64,000 bases of DNA from an uncultured Dehalococcoidia bacterium. Its GTDB lineage: Bacteria > Chloroflexota > Dehalococcoidia > Lucifugimonadales > UBA3495. Position 1 is the stretch's first letter. Each line of letters begins with the position of its first letter. The stretch is from NCBI GenBank assembly GCA_958295765.1, contig CATQHB010000002.1, positions 301,717-365,716 on the forward strand. The letters are read 5' to 3'. The position numbers and the translations under genes were made by a program. The notes under the pieces are model-generated. The model was not told where the DNA came from, ran no database searches, and saw only the letters and a list, made by a program, of their open reading frames with translations. This document shows, piece by piece, positions 17,555 through 27,066 of the stretch.

Positions 17555-18619
17555 TTGAGTGATTCCGGCGCTAATTCCCCCGACCCGGAACGGGTTATCT
17601 CCGGCGCGGCCCAGCCGGACGATGATAACCTGGACCTTTCCCTGCGCCCCCGGCGGTTGGCCGAGTTTGTGGGCCAGGCCCAGGTCAAGGACAACCTGGG
17701 CATCGGCATCCAGGCGGCCAAACTCCGGGGTGAACCCCTGGATCACATCATCCTCTACGGCCCGCCCGGATTGGGCAAGACCACCCTGGCCCACATCATT
17801 GCCCAGGAAATGGCGGTGAACATCAAGGTTACCTCCGGCCCGGCCGTCGAGCGCGCCGGCGATATGGCCGCCATCCTCACCGCCCTCCAGCCCGACGACA
17901 TCCTGTTTATTGATGAGATTCACCGCCTCAACCGGGTGGTGGAGGAAGTCCTGTATTCGGCAATGGAGGACTTCTTTCTTTCCTGGATGGTGGGCAAGGG
18001 CTTGGCGGCCCGCAACATCAACCTGCGCATCAACCCCTTTACCCTGATTGGCGCGACCACCCGTTTCTCCCTGATTAGCGCGCCCCTGCGGGATCGGTTC
18101 GGCTCGGTGTTCCGGCTGGACTACTACGAAACGGCGGATATGGAGTTGGTGGTGCGGCGGTCGGCCGGCATCCTGGGGGTGGAGGCCGACGCCGAGGGTA
18201 TCGTCGAGGTGGCCGCCCGTTCCCGGGGCACGCCCCGCATCGCCAACCGCCTGCTCAAGCGCACCAGGGACTACGCCCTGGTGGTGGCCGACAACCGGGT
18301 TACCGGCCCGGTAGCCCGGGACGCCCTGAACCGCCTGCGGGTGGACGGCCTGGGCCTGGACGAATCAGACCACCGCCTGCTGACCAGCATCATTGACAAG
18401 TTCAACGGCGGCCCGGTGGGGTTGGAGACTTTGTCCGCGTCCCTGAGCGAGGATTCGGATACGGTTATGGAGGTCTGGGAGCCGTATCTGATGCAGTTGG
18501 GCTTTCTGGAGCGTACTCCCCGGGGCCGGGTAACTACCCGCCGCGCTCACCAGTACCTGGGCCGGCCCTGGAAAGGGCTGACCGAGGCGGACGACCAGGG
18601 CCGCCTTGACGGTTTCTGA
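17555..18619 (+). CDS. ruvB: Holliday junction branch migration ATPase RuvB
   Basis: AAA+ motor of the RuvAB complex, about 354 residues from the chosen TTG. An open frame extends upstream to 17468, but that stretch holds the promoter hexamers, so I place the start at 17555, preceded by GGACAGGA. Landmarks: [12 protein letters not shown] near the N-terminus, Walker [12 protein letters not shown], Walker B DEIHRLN, sensor 1 GATTR, LRDRFG arginine finger region, and the winged-helix C-terminal domain with [19 protein letters not shown] and [15 protein letters not shown]. ruvA and ruvC are not adjacent, so the gene is unlinked from the usual ruvABC cluster in this window. Confidence 0.96.
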   Translation: MSDSGANSPDPERVISGAAQPDDDNLDLSLRPRRLAEFVGQAQVKDNLGIGIQAAKLRGEPLDHIILYGPPGLGKTTLAHIIAQEMAVNIKVTSGPAVERAGDMAAILTALQPDDILFIDEIHRLNRVVEEVLYSAMEDFFLSWMVGKGLAARNINLRINPFTLIGATTRFSLISAPLRDRFGSVFRLDYYETADMELVVRRSAGILGVEADAEGIVEVAARSRGTPRIANRLLKRTRDYALVVADNRVTGPVARDALNRLRVDGLGLDESDHRLLTSIIDKFNGGPVGLETLSASLSEDSDTVMEVWEPYLMQLGFLERTPRGRVTTRRAHQYLGRPWKGLTEADDQGRLDGF

Positions 18620-18751
18620 ACCCCGGCCAGTCAGCCGCCCTTTTCCGTGCTGTCCTTTATCTATCTATGCCCCGCTAAACGGGGATTAGTAGCATCTCAA
18701 TTCCGATAGTCCGGTAGCGACCGGCCAAACTTTGACCCTGATGGAGGAACG

Positions 18752-19075
18752 ATGATTTACGAACTGCGGATTTATGAGACCATTCCCGGCCGGCTGCCGG
18801 CGCTGAACGACCGTTTTGCCAACCATACCCTGGGCTTCTTTCAGAAACATAACATCCACGTAGTGGGTTTCTGGACCGAGGAAATCGGCACCAGCAACCA
18901 ACTGGTGTATATGCTGGGCTACGACAGCCTGGCCGACCGGGAAACGAAGTGGGCCGCCTTCCAGGCCGACCCGGGCTGGCACCAGGTACGGGCCGAGTCG
19001 GAGCAGGACGGCCCCATCAACGCCCGGGTGCGCAACGTAATCCTGCGCCCCACCGCCTACTCCCCAATGCAGTAG
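18752..19075 (+). CDS. NIPSNAP family protein
   Basis: A 107-residue single-domain dimeric alpha/beta-barrel protein. It starts MIYELRIYETIPGRLPAL, with the conserved FFQKHNIHVVGFWTEEIG, LVYMLGYDSLADRE and WAAFQADPGWHQV segments of NIPSNAP. The molecular function of the bacterial family is unknown. GGAGGAACG lies directly before the ATG. It stands alone, 130 nt after ruvB and upstream of a repeat region. Confidence 0.92.
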   Translation: MIYELRIYETIPGRLPALNDRFANHTLGFFQKHNIHVVGFWTEEIGTSNQLVYMLGYDSLADRETKWAAFQADPGWHQVRAESEQDGPINARVRNVILRPTAYSPMQ

Positions 19076-19366
19076 GGGCGGGCCAAGCCGGCGCCCGGAA
19101 TAAACTCCGCTCGCCCGGAACAAAGCCCGTTGAGGGACAACGCCCGTTCAGGAACAAACCCCGCTCAAACAAACCCCGCTCATGGTGAGCTTGTCGAAGG
19201 ACGAACCCTCGGATGGGAGGATGGTTCGACAAGCTCACCATGAGCGGTGATAGGGGCGTCTTGGCATCGGAACGCAGGGCGGGTTAGAAACCCGCCCCTA
19301 CCCGGATGTAAATGCCAACCGGCGTTGAAAATGCCGTAAGTTGAAAACACCCCAAAAGCTCGGCGG
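19076..19366. repeat. Intergenic repeats (R1 pair and R3)
   Basis: Two opposed R1 arms (GCTCATGGTGAGCTTGTCGA at 19178 and its inverse near 19222) form a hairpin. An R3 element (GGGCGGGTTAGAAACCCGCC) follows at 19279-19298. A short tandem phrase resembling GAACAAAGCCCGTTGAGG precedes them. No gene seen. Confidence 0.8.
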
Positions 19367-19395
19367 TTGCTAGTAACATAACTAACCGCTACAAT
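19367..19395 (+). promoter_or_regulatory. Sigma70-type promoter of the F420 operon
   Basis: TTGCTA at 19367-19372 and TACAAT at 19390-19395 with a 17-nt spacer, ending 44 nt before the cofG start. No other gene start lies between. Confidence 0.6.
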
Positions 19396-19439
19396 GGGGT
19401 ATCCCAAAGCGGTATCCCACAAGCAAGGGCAGGATTCAC

Positions 19440-20657
19440 TTGAGCGTTCCGGCGACCTGGAGTTCTACCGAAATTGTTGGCGAGATTGCCGGCGCAGTTG
19501 TCGGCGGGGATTTGACCGACGCCGAGGCCCGGTTGCTGGACGGCCCCGGCAGTTACCCGGTGGCCGACCTTTGCGCCGCCGCCGCCCGGCTCCGGGACCG
19601 GGGCAAGGGAAAGATAGTTACCTTTTCCCCCAAGGTGTTTATCCCGCTGACTCACTTGTGCCGGGACTTTTGCGGCTATTGCACCTTCCGGCAAAATCCC
19701 CAAGCGGCGCCGCGCCTTTATATGTCCCCGGAGGAGGTGCTGGCCGTGGCGCAGGCCGGGCAGCGGCTGGGCTGTACCGAGGCCCTGTTCACCCTGGGGG
19801 AGCGGCCGGAGCAGCGTTACCCGGAGGCCCGGCAATGGCTGGCCCACCGGGGCTACGGCTCTACCCTGGAATACTTGACGGCGATGTGCCAACTGGTGCT
19901 GGAGGAAACTACCCTTTTGCCCCATGCCAATCCCGGCACGATGAGCCGGCGGGAGTTGGCTGCGTTACAGCCTTTCAACCCGTCCATGGGCCTGATGCTG
20001 GAAAGCGTCAGCCCCCGCCTGTACCAGGCCGGCGGCCCCCATGAGTTTGCCCCCAGCAAACGGCCCCGGGTTCGCTTGCGTACCATCGAACTAGCCGGAG
20101 AGTTGGGCATACCCTTCACCACCGGCATCCTCATCGGCATCGGGGAAACCCGCCGGGAGCGGATTGAGGCGCTGCTTGCCATTCGCCGTTTGCACCGTAC
20201 CTACGGCCACGTGCAGGAGGTCATCATCCAGAACTTTCGCGCCAAGCCGGACACGCCTATGGGGGCGGCGCCGGACGCCGCCGGGGAAGATTTGCTCTGG
20301 ACGGTGGCGGTGGCCCGGCTGCTGCTGGGGCCGGAAGTGAACCTGCAAGTGCCGCCCAACCTCAGCGCCCAGGACTATCCGGCTTACCTGTCGGCCGGCA
20401 TTAACGATTGGGGCGGCATATCGCCCCTGACCATTGACTACGTGAACCCGGAGGCGCCCTGGCCCGGCCTGGCCGAGTTAGAGGAACGCACCCGGTCAAA
20501 GGGGTTTGAACTCCGGCCCCGGCTGCCGGTTTACCCGGAGTTTTTCCTGGGTTCCGGGAATCGGCTGCCCGATGCCCTCAAAACGCGGGTGGCGGCGCAG
20601 GCCGACCGGGACGGATACGTTAAAGGAGGAATGGAGCGGTATGCCGGAAGGAACTGA
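19440..20657 (+). CDS. cofG: 7,8-didemethyl-8-hydroxy-5-deazariboflavin (F0) synthase subunit 1, CofG
   Basis: Radical SAM enzyme that, with CofH, makes the deazaflavin chromophore F0 of coenzyme F420. The 4Fe-4S binding motif CRDFCGYC has Cys74, Cys78 and Cys81. Other CofG landmarks are TFRQNPQAAPRLYMSPEEVL, the substrate-binding HANPGTMSR, SMGLMLES and IIQNFRAKPDTPM. Length 405 residues is typical. Start is a TTG at 19440. The following cofH start lies inside the last codons of cofG, so the pair is translationally coupled. The organism has separate CofG and CofH rather than the fused actinobacterial FbiC. Confidence 0.95.
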   Translation: MSVPATWSSTEIVGEIAGAVVGGDLTDAEARLLDGPGSYPVADLCAAAARLRDRGKGKIVTFSPKVFIPLTHLCRDFCGYCTFRQNPQAAPRLYMSPEEVLAVAQAGQRLGCTEALFTLGERPEQRYPEARQWLAHRGYGSTLEYLTAMCQLVLEETTLLPHANPGTMSRRELAALQPFNPSMGLMLESVSPRLYQAGGPHEFAPSKRPRVRLRTIELAGELGIPFTTGILIGIGETRRERIEALLAIRRLHRTYGHVQEVIIQNFRAKPDTPMGAAPDAAGEDLLWTVAVARLLLGPEVNLQVPPNLSAQDYPAYLSAGINDWGGISPLTIDYVNPEAPWPGLAELEERTRSKGFELRPRLPVYPEFFLGSGNRLPDALKTRVAAQADRDGYVKGGMERYAGRN

Positions 20658-22044
20658 CCGGACTCCCATCAGTCAGCAGTCAGCTAGTCAGCCGATTCAG
20701 CCCGATACTCAATCCGATATTCAGCCCGATATTCAGTCTGAGGCGGCGGTGGACGCCGGCCGCCTGGAGTCCCTGGTAGCGCAACTGAACCCGCCGGTGG
20801 CCCGGATTCTGGAGGCGGCGTTGGCCGGCAAGGATATTTCCGTGGCCGATGCGGTAATCCTGTTTGAGACTACCGGCCTGGAGTTCAGCGCGTTGGGGAT
20901 GGTGGCCGACGAACTGCGCCGCCGCACCGTGGGCGACCTGGCGACCTACGTGGTCAACCGCAACATCAACTTTACCAACGTCTGCATCAAGCGCTGCGGC
21001 TTCTGCGCCTTCAGCCGGGACTTCCGGGAGGAAGAGGGCTATTTTCTGCCGGTGAACGAAATCATCCGCCGGGCCAAAGAGGCGTGGGACTACGGGGCCA
21101 CCGAGGTTTGTATCCAGGCCGGGCTGCCCCCGCAGATGGAGGGCGACCTTTACATCAAGCTGTGCGCGGCGATTAAGGAAGAACTGCCGGAAATCCACGT
21201 TCACGGCTTTTCCCCGGAAGAGGTGCTTTACGGCTCCATCCGCTCCCGCTGCACCATCCGGGAATACCTGCGGGGCTTGCAGGACGCCGGGGTGGGCAGT
21301 TTGCCCGGCACCTCGGCGGAAGTCCTCGACCAGCCCCTGCGCGACCACATCTCCCCGGGGCGGATCAGCGTTGATCAGTGGGTTGAGGTAATCACCACCG
21401 CCCACGAACTGGACATCCCCACCACCTCGACGGTGATGTTCGGCCACGTGGAAACTAACGAACACCTGGCCCGGCACATCGCCCTGCTGCGGGACATCCA
21501 GCAGGCTACCGGCGGCTTTACCGAGTTTGTTCCCCTCAGCTTTGTCAACACCGAGGCGCCGATGTTTCTGAAGGGGTTGGTGGAAGACGTGCGTTCCGGC
21601 CCCACCGGAATGGACGTTATCAAGGTTCACGCCATCGCCCGCATTATGCTGAACAACTGGATACCCAACATCCAGGCGTCCTGGGTCAAGGAGGGGAGCC
21701 GCCTCTCCCAACTGCTGCTGACCGCCGGCGTTAATGACCTGGGCGGCACCCTGATTAACGAAAGCATCTCCACCTCGGCCGGCGCGCAGCACGGGCAACT
21801 GATGCGCCCCGCCGAGTTCCGCCAGATGATTCGCCAGGCCGGGCGCATCCCCGCCGAGCGTTACACCACCTACGGGCTGAAACGGGTCTTTGACCAGGAT
21901 GACGGGCAAGTTGACCCCCTGGACCTGGTGGGGGACAACGTAGAGGAAATTTTCGGCTCCTATCGCAAACTGGTGCAACTGGATACCTTCCGCTTTGAGC
22001 ATCCCCGCCAGTCCACCCGGCCCGGCGTGGAAACCCGCTCCTGA
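20641..22044 (+). CDS. cofH: F0 synthase subunit 2, CofH
   Basis: Radical SAM enzyme that joins the 4-hydroxyphenyl moiety from tyrosine to the diaminouracil precursor of F0. The motif CIKRCGFC has Cys115, Cys119 and Cys122. Further landmarks are EVCIQAGLPPQMEGDLY, HGFSPEEVLYG, LPGTSAEVL and FVPLSFVNTEAPM. An open frame continues upstream inside cofG, but AAAGGAGGA at 20622-20630 places the start at the ATG 20641, giving 467 residues. It overlaps cofG by 17 nt. The first 38 residues are a polar Ser/Gln/Asp-rich repeat (IQPDTQSDIQPDIQS) not needed for catalysis. Confidence 0.95.
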   Translation: MPEGTDRTPISQQSASQPIQPDTQSDIQPDIQSEAAVDAGRLESLVAQLNPPVARILEAALAGKDISVADAVILFETTGLEFSALGMVADELRRRTVGDLATYVVNRNINFTNVCIKRCGFCAFSRDFREEEGYFLPVNEIIRRAKEAWDYGATEVCIQAGLPPQMEGDLYIKLCAAIKEELPEIHVHGFSPEEVLYGSIRSRCTIREYLRGLQDAGVGSLPGTSAEVLDQPLRDHISPGRISVDQWVEVITTAHELDIPTTSTVMFGHVETNEHLARHIALLRDIQQATGGFTEFVPLSFVNTEAPMFLKGLVEDVRSGPTGMDVIKVHAIARIMLNNWIPNIQASWVKEGSRLSQLLLTAGVNDLGGTLINESISTSAGAQHGQLMRPAEFRQMIRQAGRIPAERYTTYGLKRVFDQDDGQVDPLDLVGDNVEEIFGSYRKLVQLDTFRFEHPRQSTRPGVETRS

Positions 22045-22069
22045 GTTGGGGTAAGCGGGATTGACTGGA

Positions 22070-23068
22070 ATGGGCTTGTTTCAAGGAAAGGTATTGGCCC
22101 TGGCCGGCGGGGTGGGCGGCGCCAAGCTGGTCCTGGGGCTGGCCCGGCAACTGCCGCCGGAGCGGTTGACCGTGGCGGTGAACACCGGGGACGATGAGTG
22201 TTTCCACGGGCTGCACGTCTCCCCCGACCTGGACACGGTGGTATATACTCTGGCCGGAATGTCCAACCCGGAAACCGGCTGGGGCCTCGCCGGAGAGACC
22301 TTTCACGCGCTGGAAATGCTGGCCCGCTACCAAGTTGATACCTGGTTTAACCTGGGCGACCGGGACCTGGCGACCCATATCCGGCGCACCCAACTGCTGG
22401 GGGAAGGGGCCACCCTTTCCCAGGTTACGGCGGAGCTTTGCCGCTGCCTGGGCGTGGCCCACCGGATTGTTCCGATGTCCGATGATCCAGTGCGTACCTT
22501 TCTGGCAACGGAATCGGGGGAACTGGCGATGCAGGACTATTTTGTCCGGCAGCGCAGCGAACCGGCGGTGAACGGCGTGCAGTACCGGGGAGCGGCGGCG
22601 GCCCGGCCGGCGCCCGGGTTTGCGGCGGCCCTGGCCGACGCCGGGCTGGTGGTGCTATGCCCCTCCAACCCCTTCCTGAGCCTGGGGCCAATCCTGGCCC
22701 TGCCGGGAGTGCGGGAAATGTTGGCGGCGGATAGCGTTGCTGCCGGTGATGTTGCCGGTGGCGCCGGCGCCGGGCGGCTGCGGGTAGCGGTCAGCCCGCT
22801 AGTGGGCGGCGCGGCGGTGCGCGGCCCGGCGGCCAAAATAATGGCCGAGTTGGGCCACGAACCGACCAGCCTGGGGGTGGCCCGGCTGTACCGGGGCATC
22901 TGCGACCGGTTCCTGATTGATGAGCGGGATGAGCATTTGGCCCCGGCCATCGCCGACCTGGGCATCCGGCCCCTGGTGGCGCCCATTATTATGGAAACGG
23001 ATGAGGATAAAATAGCCCTGGCGAAACTCATCCTGGAGCTTGGAGGGAGCGATGACGATGCTGGATGA
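22070..23068 (+). CDS. cofD: Phosphoenolpyruvate/2-phospholactate transferase CofD
   Basis: Transfers the activated phosphoacid from the guanylated donor to F0, giving (dehydro-)F420-0. The N-terminal [13 protein letters not shown] motif (residues 11-23), [35 protein letters not shown] and [14 protein letters not shown] are diagnostic of the CofD/FbiA family. 332 residues from the ATG at 22070; a TTG three codons earlier is possible. It lies 25 nt after cofH, and cofC begins within its last codons. No CofE gene follows, so polyglutamylation must be encoded elsewhere. Confidence 0.95.
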   Translation: MGLFQGKVLALAGGVGGAKLVLGLARQLPPERLTVAVNTGDDECFHGLHVSPDLDTVVYTLAGMSNPETGWGLAGETFHALEMLARYQVDTWFNLGDRDLATHIRRTQLLGEGATLSQVTAELCRCLGVAHRIVPMSDDPVRTFLATESGELAMQDYFVRQRSEPAVNGVQYRGAAAARPAPGFAAALADAGLVVLCPSNPFLSLGPILALPGVREMLAADSVAAGDVAGGAGAGRLRVAVSPLVGGAAVRGPAAKIMAELGHEPTSLGVARLYRGICDRFLIDERDEHLAPAIADLGIRPLVAPIIMETDEDKIALAKLILELGGSDDDAG

Positions 23069-23750
23069 AAGCGGTATCATCCCGATTATTCCGATGAAAC
23101 CGCTGGCCGACTGCAAGACGCGCCTGTCGCGCCGGCTGACCGCCGAGGAACGGGGCGACCTGGTCATCGGGATGCTGCGGCGGGTAATCATGGCAATCAA
23201 AGGGGCCTCCATCGACATTTTCTGGGTGGTCGGCGGGGACTGGCGCATCCGCAACCTGACTCGCAACTTTGACGGCCTCTGGATCGAGGATTTTGGCCGC
23301 AACCTGAACGATACCGTGGACAAGTCCTTTGACCGGGCCTCCCAGCGCGGCTATGGCGCCCTCTACCTGCCCGGCGACCTGCCCTTTCTCAAGTCCAGCG
23401 ACCTGACCAGCCTGATTCGCTCCTCCGGCCAGGGGCGCAACATCGTCCTGGCCCCGGCCCGCCGGGACTCCGGCACCAATGGCATCCTGATTCCCCCCAA
23501 ACTGGCCTTCAAGCCGGAGTTGGGCAACCGCAGCTTTACCAAGCACCTGAGCCAGGCGGCCAAGCTGGAAATTTCCGTTGCCATCTGCTACAGCGAAGGG
23601 CTGGGTTTTGACCTGGACATTCTGGAAGACCTGGAGTTTTTCCAGCAGCGGGAGCCGGGATTGGTGCAACGGCTGACCCTGAAGAAACCGGCGGCGGAGC
23701 CGGGCGAAATCCCCGTTTTGCGAGGCGAAGGTGACCCTATCTCCATCTAA
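23052..23750 (+). CDS. cofC: Phosphoacid guanylyltransferase CofC/FbiD
   Basis: Activates 2-phospholactate, phosphoenolpyruvate or 3-phosphoglycerate with GTP for F420 assembly. 232 residues with the family signature IIPMKPLADCKTRLSRRLT at the N-terminus, the acidic YLPGDLPFL metal-binding motif, and RRDSGTNGILIPP. GGAGGG at 23042-23047 supports the ATG at 23052, which overlaps cofD by 17 nt, the same spacing as cofG/cofH. The substrate preference (lactate versus PEP type) cannot be decided by eye. The next gene overlaps its end by 20 nt, so all five genes read as one coupled operon. Confidence 0.93.
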   Translation: MTMLDESGIIPIIPMKPLADCKTRLSRRLTAEERGDLVIGMLRRVIMAIKGASIDIFWVVGGDWRIRNLTRNFDGLWIEDFGRNLNDTVDKSFDRASQRGYGALYLPGDLPFLKSSDLTSLIRSSGQGRNIVLAPARRDSGTNGILIPPKLAFKPELGNRSFTKHLSQAAKLEISVAICYSEGLGFDLDILEDLEFFQQREPGLVQRLTLKKPAAEPGEIPVLRGEGDPISI

Positions 23751-24750
23751 TTCACCGGCCCCGTCTAATCCGGCTCAATCAGGAAACGGGCCGGCGGTTA
23801 AGCTGGGCGTCCTGCTGCCCACCCGGGGGTTGCTGCTGGCGGACACGCCGCCGGACAACGCCGACCGGATTATCGACCTGGCCGGCCGGGCGGAGGCGGC
23901 GGGACTGGATTCGGTATGGGTCGGGGACAGCCTTACCGCCAAGCCCCGGCTGGAACCGCTGACCACTCTGGCCGCCGTCGCCGCGCGCACCGAGCGGGTT
24001 CGCCTGGGTACGGCGGTGCTTTTAATGGCCCTGCGCCACCCAGTACTGCTGGCCCAAACCTTGGGGACGGTTGACCTCATATCCCGAGGCCGGTTGATGA
24101 TTGCCGCCGGGGTGGGCGGCGCCTTTAACGAAGAGCAGCAGCGGGAATGGCAGGCGGCCGGCGTATCCGCCACCCGCCGGGCCGGCCGGCTGGAGGAAAT
24201 GGCCCGGATTATCAAAGGGTTGGGCCAGGAAAGCCCGCTAACCTTTGCCGGAAAACATTTCAACCTTGATGCGGTCTCCGTTGGCCCCCGGCCGGTGCAG
24301 CCCGGTGGCGTTCCCCTGTTCCTGGCCTGCCACTGGCGTTCCCCGGCCCGGGAAGCCCAATTCCGGCGGGCCGCCCGGCTGTCCGACGGCATAATTTCCA
24401 TTTCCGACACGCCGGGAGAGTATGCTCAAGTGGTGGAGGCGGTGAAAAGTCGGGCCGCCGAATTAGGCCGCGCCCCGGAGTCCCTGGAAACGGTAATGTA
24501 CCTGACCGTCAATATGGACTCGGACATTGCCAAGGCAGAGGCAGAGGCGGAAAAGTACCTGCTGGGCTACTATGGGGCCAACATCTGGGGAACCCGGTGG
24601 GGGCCTTTCGGCGGCCCGGAACGGGTTAAGGAACGGATTGCCGAGTACGTAGCCGCCGGGGCCGGCACGGTAGTGGTGCGGTTTGCCTCTTTCCAACCGG
24701 AACGGCAGCTTGACCAATTCCTGGAACGGGTGGCGCCGGCCTTTCGCTGA
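23731..24750 (+). CDS. LLM class F420-dependent oxidoreductase
   Basis: 339-residue luciferase-like TIM-barrel flavin/deazaflavin oxidoreductase. The typical segments GLDSVWVGDSLTAKPRLEPLTTLAAVAARTERVRLGT, the LGTVDLISRGR strand and IAAGVGGAFNE are present. The start is a GTG inside the last codons of cofC (20-nt overlap), making it the fifth gene of the F420 operon. Its position suggests that it uses F420 rather than FMN. The substrate is unknown. Its C-terminal GTVVVRFASFQPERQLDQF matches bacterial LLM enzymes of this group. Confidence 0.9.
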   Translation: MTLSPSNSPAPSNPAQSGNGPAVKLGVLLPTRGLLLADTPPDNADRIIDLAGRAEAAGLDSVWVGDSLTAKPRLEPLTTLAAVAARTERVRLGTAVLLMALRHPVLLAQTLGTVDLISRGRLMIAAGVGGAFNEEQQREWQAAGVSATRRAGRLEEMARIIKGLGQESPLTFAGKHFNLDAVSVGPRPVQPGGVPLFLACHWRSPAREAQFRRAARLSDGIISISDTPGEYAQVVEAVKSRAAELGRAPESLETVMYLTVNMDSDIAKAEAEAEKYLLGYYGANIWGTRWGPFGGPERVKERIAEYVAAGAGTVVVRFASFQPERQLDQFLERVAPAFR

Positions 24751-24806
24751 GCCGGAACTTCAGCCCCGGCTTGTTATCAGCCTAGTATCGCAAGGGAGGT
24801 AGTTCC

Positions 24807-25580
24807 TTGTACCCGATAGACCTTACCGGCAAGAAAGGCGTAGTTTTTGGAGTCGCCAACGACCGGAGCATTGCCTGGGCCATCGCCCGGCTGCTGGGGC
24901 AGGCCGGCGCGCAACTGGCCTTTACCTACCAGAATGACCGGCTGAAAGACCGGGTTGTCCGGCTGGCCGAAGGCTTGGAAAACGCCATAACGCTGCCCTG
25001 CGACGCCTCCGACGACGGGCAAATTCAGGCGGCCTTTGAGCAGGTCGCTGAGTCTTTTGGCGACATTTCCTTTCTGGTACACAGCATCGCCTACGCCAAT
25101 CGGGAGGATTTGGCCGGCCGGTTTGCCGATACCGACCGGGAAGGGTTCCGCATCGCCCTGGACGTGAGCGCCTATTCCCTGCTGCCGCTGGTCAAGCACG
25201 CCGCCCCGCTGATGACCGGGGGCGGGAGCGTCATAGCGATGACCTTCCAGGCATCGCAGAAAGTGTATCCCGGCTACAACGTGATGGGCACGGCCAAAGC
25301 GGCGCTGGAGCACAGCGTCCGGCAACTGGCCGCCGAGTTCGGGCCGGACAACATTCGGGTGAACGCCATTTCCGCCGGGCCGCTGGATACCCTGGCGGCG
25401 CGGGGAATCCACGGCTTTCTGGATATGAAAAAAATCCACGCCGAGAAAGCCCCCTTGCAGCGCAACATCCACGCCGACGAAGTAGCCAAAACCGCCCTAT
25501 TTCTGTGCAGCGACCTGTCCAGCGGCATCACCGGCTCCATTATCCCGGTGGACGCCGGCTACCACATAATGGCGGTTTAA
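24807..25580 (+). CDS. fabI: Enoyl-ACP reductase FabI
   Basis: NADH-dependent enoyl reductase of type II fatty acid synthesis, short-chain dehydrogenase fold. GVANDRSIAWAIA at residues 15-27 is the FabI-specific dinucleotide motif, SIAYAN at 93-98 lies at the active site, and the catalytic pair is Tyr157-x6-Lys164 in YNVMGTAK. The start is a TTG at 24807 with GGGAGGT upstream. Length 257 is typical. It follows the F420 operon by 56 nt and may be read from the same transcript, but no metabolic link is implied. Confidence 0.95.
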   Translation: MYPIDLTGKKGVVFGVANDRSIAWAIARLLGQAGAQLAFTYQNDRLKDRVVRLAEGLENAITLPCDASDDGQIQAAFEQVAESFGDISFLVHSIAYANREDLAGRFADTDREGFRIALDVSAYSLLPLVKHAAPLMTGGGSVIAMTFQASQKVYPGYNVMGTAKAALEHSVRQLAAEFGPDNIRVNAISAGPLDTLAARGIHGFLDMKKIHAEKAPLQRNIHADEVAKTALFLCSDLSSGITGSIIPVDAGYHIMAV

Positions 25581-25719
25581 TCCCCCTTTCACCACCAAGA
25601 CGCCGGGACGCAACGACCACCGAGACCCACCGAGATGCTCTCTTGGTGAATCTATGGGCTGGAGTTTTGGGGTGAAAATCCCCGGCGCGCCGCCAGGCAC
25701 GGGGTTAGAAGGTTTGGGG
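25581..25719. other. Short intergenic stretch between convergent genes
   Basis: Holds repeats of CACCAAGA and its inverse TCTTGGTG (about 25592-25648) that could form a hairpin between the convergent fabI and TPR genes. No gene is visible. Confidence 0.4.
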
Positions 25720-26553
25720 TTAGATAGCTTCCAACTGCCGCTTGTCCGCCGCTTCCTGTTCGGCCCGGCCCAGGCGACCATAGGCTTCGGCCCGCCGTTC
25801 CCAGGCCAGCCGGTACTTGGGATCCAGGGCAATGGCCTTGGTGAACTGGTCCACGGCCTCCTGAAACCGGCCCTGGCTGAACAGGGCAATGCCCCGCTCG
25901 GTCATACTGGCGGCGGTGGGAATACGGCGCGGGGCCGGTCTGGGCGGCTCTGCCTCCGGTGGTGGCGGCGCAACTTCCTGAGCGAGAACCGGCTCGGTGG
26001 CCGCCGTTTCCGTTTCCCTTTCCGTTGCCGAGTCAGCCGCCGGGCCGGTGGCCGGTTCGGGCGGGGCCGGCGTAACGTATTCGGATACCGGTTCAGCTAC
26101 GGGTTCCGGGGGTGTTTCATAGGTAGTATCGAAGGCCGGTGAGACCGGTTCCGGCTCCCGGGGCGGTTCCGGTGCAGCGCTGGCCGGTTCCTCTACGCCA
26201 CTGGCATCAGCGCCGATGTTAGGGTAGGACTTGGAAAGGTCCCAACCGCATTGGACGCAGAAATTCAACCCGCCGGTATCGGGCGCAGCGCAGCGGGGGC
26301 AGGGTACACTGGCCGGCGCCTGGTTCCGGCGAAACAGCGGGCTGCGGAACAGCAGTAGAAAGACCAGGGGCGCCATTGCCACCGGCCCGATGAACGGGCG
26401 GCTGAAATAATTCCAGGCAATAGCAATCAGCAGCACCACCCCGACGACCCACGGCCAGGGGTTCAAGCCCCGGGCCCGGGCCAGCCGGATAGTCCAGAGG
26501 ACGATTACCCCCAGGCAAATCAGCAGTAAAATGTCGGATGGTGATAGAGTCAT
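25720..26553 (-). CDS. Membrane protein with zinc ribbon and TPR
   Basis: 277 residues. Three hydrophobic stretches at about 8-22, 35-50 and 56-70 anchor the N-terminus. A zinc ribbon follows with Cys85, Cys88, Cys99 and Cys102 (CPRC and CVQC). Residues 115-215 are a low-complexity Pro/Glu/Ala linker. The C-terminal 50 residues form one and a half TPR repeats (GIALFSQGRFQEAVDQFTKA, then ALDPKYRLAWERRAEAYGRL). Such proteins are usually scaffolds; no enzymatic domain is seen. It is convergent with fabI. Confidence 0.75.
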   Translation of the reverse strand: MTLSPSDILLLICLGVIVLWTIRLARARGLNPWPWVVGVVLLIAIAWNYFSRPFIGPVAMAPLVFLLLFRSPLFRRNQAPASVPCPRCAAPDTGGLNFCVQCGWDLSKSYPNIGADASGVEEPASAAPEPPREPEPVSPAFDTTYETPPEPVAEPVSEYVTPAPPEPATGPAADSATERETETAATEPVLAQEVAPPPPEAEPPRPAPRRIPTAASMTERGIALFSQGRFQEAVDQFTKAIALDPKYRLAWERRAEAYGRLGRAEQEAADKRQLEAI

Positions 26554-27066
26554 ACCAGTCTGCCTTGAAAATTGCGCTTACGGATACAAACGGTTACGCT
26601 TTCGGTTCGAGAAAGGTTTTACCGGTTTGGCCTGACCTAAAGAATACACTCTACGGGCGGGCTAGACAATGGGGCAGACGCGCCGGGCGATGGCGGTATA
26701 AAGTCAAGTTGCCTACTCTCCCCGCTCATGGTGAGCCTGTCGAACCATCCCCTATCCGACAGTTTATCCTTCGACAAGCTCAGGATGAGCGGGGAGAGGC
26801 GGCGACTCAGGGCAACCGCACCCTAAACCCGTCGTTCCGGCGAAAGCCGGAATCCAGAACCCTCAGTAGCCGGCCCGCCCTTTTCCGGGGGATTTCCTGG
26901 ATTCCGGCTTTCGCCGGAACGACGGTTGTCGGCGCCGGAATCACGGTTGCCGACCCGGAATGACGGTTGCTTGGGTTGCCCCGTTCAAGACCTGATTGCC
27001 TTGGGCGGCAACCTGACTTTGCCCACGCCACTGCCGGCAGTTATTATAAGGCAAGAGGTGGATGCA
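26554..27066. repeat. Repeat-filled gap (R1 pair, R2, R4)
   Basis: An R1 inverted pair lies at about 26722-26795, an R2 hairpin element at 26828-26925, and R4 phrases (GGTTGCTTGGGTTGCCCCGT) at 26965-27000. The SDR frame stays open into this stretch but that part is repeat DNA and not coding. The SDR ribosome site AGAGGTGG lies at its right end. Confidence 0.8.

Noticed and set aside
20680-22002. 440-residue open frame antisense to cofH
   Set aside because: Shadow of a conserved radical SAM gene in GC-rich DNA.
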